Source: Candidatus Nanosyncoccus nanoralicus
GTDB lineage: Bacteria > Patescibacteriota > Saccharimonadia > Saccharimonadales > Saccharimonadaceae
DNA: 40,532 nucleotides
Direction of reading: 5' to 3'
NCBI RefSeq assembly: GCF_004138405.1
Contig: NZ_PRLL01000001.1
Coordinates: 67,259-107,790, forward strand
Position numbers and translations under genes: made by a program
Notes under the pieces: model-generated
The model's input: the letters and a program-made list of their open reading frames with translations, nothing else
What the model was told of the DNA's origin: nothing
Database searches by the model: none
In this document: one piece after another, positions 31,022 to 38,006 of the stretch
Layout: the number at the start of each line of letters is the position of its first letter
How positions within the stretch are numbered: the first letter of the stretch is position 1

Positions 31022-33274
31022 TTAATTTTCCATCCCAAGATAATCGACGAGCTTAAAACGAACAATTCCATTCTTATCTGCAGGCTGCAAAGTACTCCAT
31101 GGCGTCATATCTTTTCCAGATTCTCCATATCCATAAGTAGTCCCATTTCTCACCATAAAATAGAGGTGTCCAGAGCCTCCACCCGCTCCAGCTCCAATCA
31201 CTGGACTAGTGCTGTAATCGCTTTGTTCGGCATAACCTCCAAACCAACCTCCACCCGCTCCAGCTCTGCCTGCTGATTCAACTGATCCATTGGGGTAGAT
31301 TGCCCCGTGTGTCGGTGCAGATGCCCCAAATCCAGCACCACCACCTGCAATTTGATTGCCTCCGTTCGGGAATCTAAATCTACTATACATTGCGTCTCCA
31401 GTACTGCCAAGATAAGATGGTTTCATACCTGTCGCTCCACCTCCATTTCCGCCTTTTGCAATATAAGATCCACCCGCTCCCCCTCCGGCTACTAATAATC
31501 TATCAGTTGTTTTATAAAACTTCATACTGGTTATATCAGCGGCCTGATTAGTCGTCTTTACTTTTAGTCGAATCTCAATTGCTGGACCAGCATTTCCAGC
31601 AGGCAAATGAGTGGCTGCTGGTACCCCAGTATAGTTAAAATAAACAAGAATATAATCCCCAAATTTTTGGGTATAAACATCGCTGAGATTAGCATTGCCA
31701 AGGTCGTAATAGGCTGAAACTCCTTCAAAATCAGAATCTGGCAAGTTCACGGTTTTTATTACCGCCTGATATGTTCCCCGAATTAGGTTTGCCCATGGCC
31801 CATCATTAAGAAAAATGCTTGACGGATCTCGCCAACCGTCCGTACGTTTATCACGATGATGAATGAATTGTACATAATCATCTATTTCGTAAGGTCTAAC
31901 ATCAGAGCTTCCTCCACCCCCTGCACCACCCCAGCTATATATATTAGTTCCAGGCACAAGCAGTCCGCTTGCTCCATTACCTCCCCCATTAAATCCACCT
32001 TTGGCATCATAAGGCGCTGCTCCTCTGTCATGGCCAGATTGGCCCTTTCCACCCACAAAAACCATGTATTTTTCATTCTCAAACATTCCCTTAATTCCGG
32101 AAGTATAGCCTCCAATACCGGGAGCTAATACTTCATTCGAACCATACCAGTGCTCATTCGCTTGGGCCGGCGTTTGATCTCCGCCATTAGCACCCATCGC
32201 CTCAATCCTATAGTTTCCAGTAATCTCAGACACCATTTCTTGAGGAGTTCCCGTGTAGTTAAAAGTTTTTTCACCAGCAATAAACTCAACTGCATTCTGT
32301 TTTAAATATGTATATCCGTATGGAATGGTATCGACCACTAAATCAGCCTTTTGTCCTGGGAGAAACCTTGGGCTAGCTGTATTAAAATCTGCTATACAAT
32401 CGAATGTAAGACCTTTAGCAGAATGCACCCTTCCATTGGTGGTAGCTTTACAATCAAGTCTATTTCCAATTGTAACTTTGTATCGTTTATCTATAGCATC
32501 TCCAAGAACTTCAGATTGATTTTCAAGTATTGGTATTGTTATTTTAAATCTGTGCTTTGTTGAACTTGTTAATTGATTACCATTAGCAAGTAGTGGTACC
32601 TTTGAGTTTGTTAATTCTGTTACTGGAAATTCACCAGTTGTGCTTGAGTTGGCAATTGCAGTGTAAACTAGACCTGCCGAGGAATAATGACCTGGAACAG
32701 CCATTTCGGAATTAACATTTACACCGTATTCAATTGGCGCTTTTTCGTTAGTAACAGGTACTGAGCTTTTAGAGATTAAACACTCCTCAGTTAACTGTGC
32801 TGATTCGCAAATTGGAATAATATAGTTAACATTATTTCGTTTTACAAAAACGCCCCAACTATCATCGTCTAAGCTAGATTTCTGAATAGAAGTATTACCC
32901 GGATTCGCATAATTAATTTGATTTAAACCATTTACGTGTGTTAATTCTTTCGAGTGTGAGGTGAGGTATAGCTTATATCCAGTTACGGAGTTAGTCGTCA
33001 CAATGACCTTGGCATCTGCTTTTATAGTTTGGCTAGAATTAGTGCCATCAATACCAAAAGTGACCGACTTAGGCATAGTAAGGCTCACTGAATACCCTTG
33101 TGTGGAAGTAAATGATGAACTAGTATTGGTTTCACTACTATATGTCACTACCGCATAAGTATTTGAGTATATAAATACAAACGTACTAATTATTAGTAAG
33201 CCAGCAAAGAATAGCGCAGTTGGTAGCAAAACAACGGGGAACCAACTTTTTATTGTAAATTTTTTTATACTCAT
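31022..33274 (-). CDS. Glycine-rich surface protein, paralogue 1 (last in operon)
   Basis: A 750-residue exported protein. A hydrophobic segment (about 15-38) precedes SNTYAVVTYS, a motif kept in all three paralogues. Residues 50-220 form a beta-rich module (TTNSVTGYKLYLTS, WGVFVK, IEYGVNV). From about 335 to the end lies a glycine-rich domain (FNYTGTPQEM, IEAMGANGGD, VGGKGQSGHD, GGGGSSDVRP, GAGAGGGSGH), resembling the Gly_rich family. There is no sorting signal. AAGGAG stands 11 nt before the ATG. The N-terminal half is diverged from the other two, but the middle is almost identical to paralogue 2, including 222 nt of perfect DNA identity. Confidence 0.82.
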   Translation of the reverse strand: MSIKKFTIKSWFPVVLLPTALFFAGLLIISTFVFIYSNTYAVVTYSSETNTSSSFTSTQGYSVSLTMPKSVTFGIDGTNSSQTIKADAKVIVTTNSVTGYKLYLTSHSKELTHVNGLNQINYANPGNTSIQKSSLDDDSWGVFVKRNNVNYIIPICESAQLTEECLISKSSVPVTNEKAPIEYGVNVNSEMAVPGHYSSAGLVYTAIANSSTTGEFPVTELTNSKVPLLANGNQLTSSTKHRFKITIPILENQSEVLGDAIDKRYKVTIGNRLDCKATTNGRVHSAKGLTFDCIADFNTASPRFLPGQKADLVVDTIPYGYTYLKQNAVEFIAGEKTFNYTGTPQEMVSEITGNYRIEAMGANGGDQTPAQANEHWYGSNEVLAPGIGGYTSGIKGMFENEKYMVFVGGKGQSGHDRGAAPYDAKGGFNGGGNGASGLLVPGTNIYSWGGAGGGGSSDVRPYEIDDYVQFIHHRDKRTDGWRDPSSIFLNDGPWANLIRGTYQAVIKTVNLPDSDFEGVSAYYDLGNANLSDVYTQKFGDYILVYFNYTGVPAATHLPAGNAGPAIEIRLKVKTTNQAADITSMKFYKTTDRLLVAGGGAGGSYIAKGGNGGGATGMKPSYLGSTGDAMYSRFRFPNGGNQIAGGGAGFGASAPTHGAIYPNGSVESAGRAGAGGGWFGGYAEQSDYSTSPVIGAGAGGGSGHLYFMVRNGTTYGYGESGKDMTPWSTLQPADKNGIVRFKLVDYLGMEN
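31637..31858 (-). repeat. 222-nt tract identical to 33905-34126
   Basis: Every base from 31637 to 31858 equals 33905-34126. Identity falls sharply to about 80 percent on the low-coordinate side and stays around 95 percent on the other for roughly 180 nt. It encodes the NLPDSDFEGVSAYYDLGNAN region of the glycine-rich domain. Confidence 0.93.
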
Positions 33275-33289
33275 TTTTTAGTAGTCTCC

Positions 33290-35548
33290 TTAATATGAAA
33301 CCCCAGCTTCATAATCAACGATAGTCATTCTTACAATCCCATTTTTATCAGATGGTTGGAGTGTATTCCATGGTTCTTGGCTTTTGCCCGCATCTCCGTA
33401 TCCGGAAATCTCAAATGAAGACATTTGTCTAACAAGTCCGCTACCTCCACCCGCTCCAGCTCCAAGAACCGGACTAGTACTGTAGTCACTTTGCTCGGCA
33501 CAACCTCCGAACCATCCACCACCTGCTCCTGGGCGTCCAGCTGATTCTACTGGAACTCTAGGGTAAATCGCTCCATGAGAGGGCGCAGATGCTCCATAGG
33601 CAAAGAAGCAGCCTCTATATCCTATTCCTCCTTCAGGAAATCTAAAGTTAGAAAAGTTCGGATCAGACGTGCTTCCCAGGTACTTCGGATTTGTATCGGC
33701 ACCCCCGCCATTGCCGCCCTTAGCAATATAAGATCCACCCGCCCCACCTCCAGCCACTATTAATCTATTAATCGACATATTATAAAATTTCATGCTCGTA
33801 ATATCAGCGGCTTGATTAGTCGTCTTTACTTTTAACCTAATCTCTATCGCAGGTCCAGGGTTTCCAGCCTCCAAATGAGTTGCAGCTGGTGTGCCCGCGT
33901 AGGCAAAATAAACAAGAATATAATCCCCAAATTTTTGGGTATAAACATCGCTGAGATTAGCATTGCCAAGGTCGTAATAGGCTGAAACTCCTTCAAAATC
34001 AGAATCTGGCAAGTTCACGGTTTTTATTACCGCCTGATATGTTCCCCGAATTAGGTTTGCCCATGGCCCATCATTAAGAAAAATGCTTGACGGATCTCGC
34101 CAACCGTCCGTACGTTTATCACGATGGTGAATAAATTGTGCATAATCATCTATTTCGTAAGGTCTAATATCGGAACTTCCTCCACCCCCTGCACCACCCC
34201 AGCTATATATATTAGTTCCAGGCACAAGTAGTCCGCTTGATCCATTACCTCCCCCATTAAATCCACCTTTGGCATCATAAGGCGCTGCTCCCCTATCATG
34301 TGCAGATTGGCCCTTTCCACCCACAAAAACCATTACCTTCTCATTTTCATTGAACGACCTAGTGCCTTTAGCATATCCACCAATCCCAGGCATCATTACT
34401 TCATTTGATCCGTACCAGGTTTGGCTTGCCTGTAATGGTGTTCTATCTCCACCATTAGCACCCATCGCTTCAATCATGTAAGAAGCTGAAATAGGGAAAA
34501 TCATTTCTTGTGGTGTTCCAGTGTAATTAAATGTCGTCACTGCATTGATAAATTCCACTGCGTTCTGTTTTGAAAATGTGTATCCATATGGTTTAGTTGT
34601 AATCACAACTTCCGCCTTTTGCCCAGGTGTGAATTTAGGGTTTGCTGTATTAAAATCGGATACACACTTAAAAGTAACTCCATCCTTATTCTTTACAAAA
34701 GAGTTCGCAATGATTTCACAGTCAACACCTCCCACGGATATCGTATACATGCTCTGGTCCGGTCTTGTCATTGTTTGATCAAATTCTAGGAGTGGCACTT
34801 CAATTTCAAATAAGTGCCTTAATTTTAGATTTGAAGGTTTTTTTGTTACAGTTTCACCGTTCGGCATCAAAGGTACCTTAGTATTTTTTATACTGCGAAT
34901 CGGAAACTCCGCTGTTGAGTTAGTATTAATTACCGCAGAATACACTAGTGGTACAGAGTGATAAGAACCAGTTGGAAGGTCTGTTCCTACATGGGCCGCA
35001 AATTCCACTGACGCATGTTTATTAGTCACTGGGCCATTGTTCTCTGAAATCAAACAAGATTCACTTAACGTAGCTATCGTACAAAGTGGAATTAAATAAT
35101 CCTGGCTTCCTTTCTTTACAAATATTCCCCAAGAATTTCTATCCAAATTTGATTTCTGAATTTGGTTAGTTGTTAGATTGTTATAAGGTATCTCATGTAA
35201 CCCATCAGAGGTCTTTAATTTATTATCAGCCCCTGTGATATATAGCTTATATCCAGTTGGGGAGTTTGTAGTGACATGCACCCCTGCATCGGCTCTTAAG
35301 GTTTGATTAAAGGAGGTATTATCAATTCCAAAATTCACGGCTTTTTGATATGCCATAGTAAAATATGCACCACTTGTCGCGGTTTCAGTACTTTTAGTCT
35401 CCTGGCCACCATATGTTACTACCGCATAAGTATTCGATTGAACTATCAAAACTACTCCCAATGTTAATACCACAATTAGTAACATCATTATCGGAGCAAA
35501 TAAACGAAGTACCCTGCCATTAATTCTATTTTTATTCATTCGTCTCAT
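33290..35548 (-). CDS. Glycine-rich surface protein, paralogue 2 (mosaic, middle of operon)
   Basis: A 752-residue exported protein of the same architecture. I start it at ATG 35548 (MRRMNKNR) because AAGGAAAG lies 7 nt upstream; the frame is open to GTG 35572, which overlaps the previous gene's end. The N-terminal module (TTNSPTGYKLYITGAD, PLVYSAVINTNSTAEFPI) is close to paralogue 3, while the glycine-rich part is close to paralogue 1, so the gene is a mosaic. One glycine run is replaced by YRGCFFAYGASAP, adding cysteines not present in the others. The function is unknown; surface display is inferred from the signal anchor. Confidence 0.82.
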   Translation of the reverse strand: MRRMNKNRINGRVLRLFAPIMMLLIVVLTLGVVLIVQSNTYAVVTYGGQETKSTETATSGAYFTMAYQKAVNFGIDNTSFNQTLRADAGVHVTTNSPTGYKLYITGADNKLKTSDGLHEIPYNNLTTNQIQKSNLDRNSWGIFVKKGSQDYLIPLCTIATLSESCLISENNGPVTNKHASVEFAAHVGTDLPTGSYHSVPLVYSAVINTNSTAEFPIRSIKNTKVPLMPNGETVTKKPSNLKLRHLFEIEVPLLEFDQTMTRPDQSMYTISVGGVDCEIIANSFVKNKDGVTFKCVSDFNTANPKFTPGQKAEVVITTKPYGYTFSKQNAVEFINAVTTFNYTGTPQEMIFPISASYMIEAMGANGGDRTPLQASQTWYGSNEVMMPGIGGYAKGTRSFNENEKVMVFVGGKGQSAHDRGAAPYDAKGGFNGGGNGSSGLLVPGTNIYSWGGAGGGGSSDIRPYEIDDYAQFIHHRDKRTDGWRDPSSIFLNDGPWANLIRGTYQAVIKTVNLPDSDFEGVSAYYDLGNANLSDVYTQKFGDYILVYFAYAGTPAATHLEAGNPGPAIEIRLKVKTTNQAADITSMKFYNMSINRLIVAGGGAGGSYIAKGGNGGGADTNPKYLGSTSDPNFSNFRFPEGGIGYRGCFFAYGASAPSHGAIYPRVPVESAGRPGAGGGWFGGCAEQSDYSTSPVLGAGAGGGSGLVRQMSSFEISGYGDAGKSQEPWNTLQPSDKNGIVRMTIVDYEAGVSY
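33905..34126 (-). repeat. 222-nt tract identical to 31637-31858
   Basis: Partner of the perfect repeat in paralogue 1. Direct orientation, 2268 nt apart, so it can support recombination that deletes or duplicates one gene length. Confidence 0.93.
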
Positions 35549-35561
35549 TGAGCTTCTTTCC

Positions 35562-37799
35562 TTATTCAACACCGCCTTGATAGTCAGTGATTCTTATTTT
35601 AACAACCCCGTTTTTATCAGCAGGTTCCAGATTATCCCAAATAGTTGTAGGTCGCCCAGCCTCTCCGAATGCAAACGACACTCCATCGCTAACACCACCA
35701 ACATAACCTGAGCCACCGCCAGCACCCGCGCTAACATGGAAACGATCATAAGTACCTTGACCAGTAAATCCTCCGTGCCATCCTCCGCCAGCCCCAGGTC
35801 GACCAAGAATATCACCTGTAGCTCCAAGTTCTGGATAGCCGTTATTATGTTTAGGCGCGGAAGCACCATATCCAAAGCCGCCGCCGCCACGTGTTACATT
35901 GTCGGCACCAAGTCCAGTGTGGAAGTTATTATAGTTAGGTTCAGAAGTTGGCCCAATATACTGGCTATCACCTGCAGATGTTCCACCACCGTTTCCACCC
36001 ATATGCGTTAGAGACCCGCCACCGCCACCACCGGCAACGATGTAGCGCTCGTCAAGTTTATAGAATTTCATGCTTGTTATATCGGCGACTTGATTGGTTG
36101 TTTTTACTTTTAATCGAATCTCAACTGCAGGGCCAGGATTCCCACCAGGAAGATGCGTTGCTGCTGGCGAGCTGGCTGGATAACTGAAGTAGACTAAAAT
36201 ATAATCACCAAACTTCTGTATATAAACATCAGGAAGATAGTGATATCCATAATCATAGTATACTAATGCCCCCTCAAAATCAGAATCAGGTAGATTGGTT
36301 GTTTTAAGAACAGCCTGATATATCCCATATTCAATATTAGCCCACGGTCCAGCGTTAAGCAGTATATCTGAAGAGTTAAAACCTGGAGAATATCTAAGAT
36401 TTTTATATTGGCCATAATCTATTACATCTGGTCTCACATCGCTACCTCCACCGCCACCATTGCCACCCCATGCATTCGTAGTGGTTCCATGTGTTAGTAG
36501 TCCAGGTGATCCATTTCCACCACCGTTAAAACCGCCTTTTGCATAGTAACCAACGGTGCCTATACTATTTCCAGGTTCACCCTTGCCTCCGACAAAAATC
36601 ATTGATTTTTCGCCTGTCTCAAAATCTTTATATCCTGCCGAATATCCACCTCTTCCTCCAAGGAATGTATTAGGTGAACCATACCAGTATAATCCTGCCT
36701 GAGCGGCTGTACGGTCTGCGCCATTAGCTCCCATTGCTTGAATAAGATACTTGCCCTTTATTGGAGCCACCATTTCCTGTGGTCCTCCAGTATAACTAAA
36801 GGTCGATTCCGCAGATATAAACTCCACCGCATTCTGCTTTGAGAAGGTGTATCCGTATGGTTTAGTAGTTACCACTACTTCTGCTTTTTGGCCTGCATGA
36901 AACTTAGGATTTGCAGTGCTAAAATCAGCCACGCAGGCAAAAGTAACCCCATCCTTAGTTTTTTCAAATAAATCCTCGATATCGCATTTTATCCCACCGA
37001 CGGTTGCAGTGTACATACTTGGATCAGGCCTTACCATTGCACGGTCAAGCTCCAAAATTGGTACCTCAATTTTAAAACGATGTTTTAATTTTTTATTTGT
37101 CGAACTGGTTACTGTATCGCCGTTTTGCATCAAGGGAACTTTAGTGTTCGTGATATTGCGAATCGGGAACTCAGCTGTTGAGCTAGTATTTAGGACTGCC
37201 GAATAAACTAACGGTACTGAATGATAAGATCCACTTGCAATATTAGTACCTACATGTACACCAAACGATACGTCTGGCTGCGCATTTGTTACAGGTGTAT
37301 TACTTTCGGCAATCAAACAGGCTTCAGTTAATTCGCTAATCGTGCAGAGTGGAATTACATAATCCTGCCCACTCTTCTTTACAAAGATCCCCCAACTATT
37401 TTGCGTTAAGTTGGTTTTCTGGACCGGGCTTGCCGTTAAGTTGTCATATGGAATCGTATGCAATCCGTCATCTGTTTTTAGATTACTGTCAGCTCCCGTT
37501 ATATACAGCTTATATCCAGTTAAAGAATTTGTCGTTACACCAATCTGTGCAGGTGCTTTTAATGTTTGATTGAACGAAGTGTTGTCTATTCCAAATGTAA
37601 CCGCGTTCCTATGTGAAATCGTCAGATAATATCCATTCGTAGATGTATCAGTACTAGCAGTATTTTGGTTGCCATACGTCACTACCGCATAAGTACTAGA
37701 ATAAATTAGCAGGGAGATTGCAAAAACTGCAAGGCAGCCCAAGAGACTAAAGACTGGTGCTAGATTTTTACCCAGCGTTCTCCTTGTAATTTTTTTCAT
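35562..37799 (-). CDS. Glycine-rich surface protein, paralogue 3 (first in operon)
   Basis: A 745-residue exported protein. An N-terminal hydrophobic segment (about 12-34) is followed by SSTYAVVTYG, the beta-rich module (TTNSLTGYKLYITGAD, SWGIFVKK, FGVHVGTNIASGSYHS) and a region with MYTATVGGIKCDI. The glycine-rich domain (FSYTGGPQEM, MGANGADRT, GGGGGSDVRPD, GAGGGSGYVGG) comes last. It is the most diverged in the central region. AGGAAGG precedes the ATG. A promoter and a leader hairpin lie at 37825-37889. The next gene starts 13 nt after its stop, so the three form one transcription unit. Confidence 0.83.
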   Translation of the reverse strand: MKKITRRTLGKNLAPVFSLLGCLAVFAISLLIYSSTYAVVTYGNQNTASTDTSTNGYYLTISHRNAVTFGIDNTSFNQTLKAPAQIGVTTNSLTGYKLYITGADSNLKTDDGLHTIPYDNLTASPVQKTNLTQNSWGIFVKKSGQDYVIPLCTISELTEACLIAESNTPVTNAQPDVSFGVHVGTNIASGSYHSVPLVYSAVLNTSSTAEFPIRNITNTKVPLMQNGDTVTSSTNKKLKHRFKIEVPILELDRAMVRPDPSMYTATVGGIKCDIEDLFEKTKDGVTFACVADFSTANPKFHAGQKAEVVVTTKPYGYTFSKQNAVEFISAESTFSYTGGPQEMVAPIKGKYLIQAMGANGADRTAAQAGLYWYGSPNTFLGGRGGYSAGYKDFETGEKSMIFVGGKGEPGNSIGTVGYYAKGGFNGGGNGSPGLLTHGTTTNAWGGNGGGGGSDVRPDVIDYGQYKNLRYSPGFNSSDILLNAGPWANIEYGIYQAVLKTTNLPDSDFEGALVYYDYGYHYLPDVYIQKFGDYILVYFSYPASSPAATHLPGGNPGPAVEIRLKVKTTNQVADITSMKFYKLDERYIVAGGGGGGSLTHMGGNGGGTSAGDSQYIGPTSEPNYNNFHTGLGADNVTRGGGGFGYGASAPKHNNGYPELGATGDILGRPGAGGGWHGGFTGQGTYDRFHVSAGAGGGSGYVGGVSDGVSFAFGEAGRPTTIWDNLEPADKNGVVKIRITDYQGGVE

Positions 37800-37824
37800 A
37801 TTTATTTTTGACCTTCCTGTTTAT

Positions 37825-37850
37825 ATATTCTTATGACCTCCTAAGAATAT
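37825..37850 (-). promoter_or_regulatory. Leader hairpin with GGAGG in its loop, upstream of the glycine-rich operon
   Basis: ATATTCTTA and TAAGAATAT form a perfect 9-bp stem; the 8-nt loop on the minus strand reads GGAGGTCA. It lies in the predicted 5' leader, before the operon's own Shine-Dalgarno sequence. It could be a protein-binding site, standby site or mRNA stabiliser; no function is shown. Confidence 0.45.
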
Positions 37851-37860
37851 AACCATTACC

Positions 37861-37889
37861 ATTATAAAGAAAATAAAAATATAAGTCCA
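37861..37889 (-). promoter_or_regulatory. Promoter of the glycine-rich operon
   Basis: On the minus strand TGGACT (37889-37884), a 17-nt spacer and TATAAT (37866-37861). This gives a leader of about 55 nt. Confidence 0.6.
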
Positions 37890-37939
37890 TCATTTTGGCC
37901 CACAATTTTTGGGTTTTAATCTACTGAAAATGCAAGAAT

Positions 37940-37974
37940 TTTTAGTTGCCGTAACTAAAACACAAGTGTATAAT
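37940..37974 (+). promoter_or_regulatory. Promoter of the PBP gene with an overlapping inverted repeat
   Basis: TTGCCG (37946-37951), a 17-nt spacer and TATAAT (37969-37974). TTTTAGTT-N5-AACTAAAA (37940-37960) is a perfect inverted repeat centred on the -35 box, which suggests an operator. Transcription would leave a leader of about 25 nt. Confidence 0.6.
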
Positions 37975-38006
37975 TATATAAAATTGTCAATAAAACGGAG
38001 GACAGG

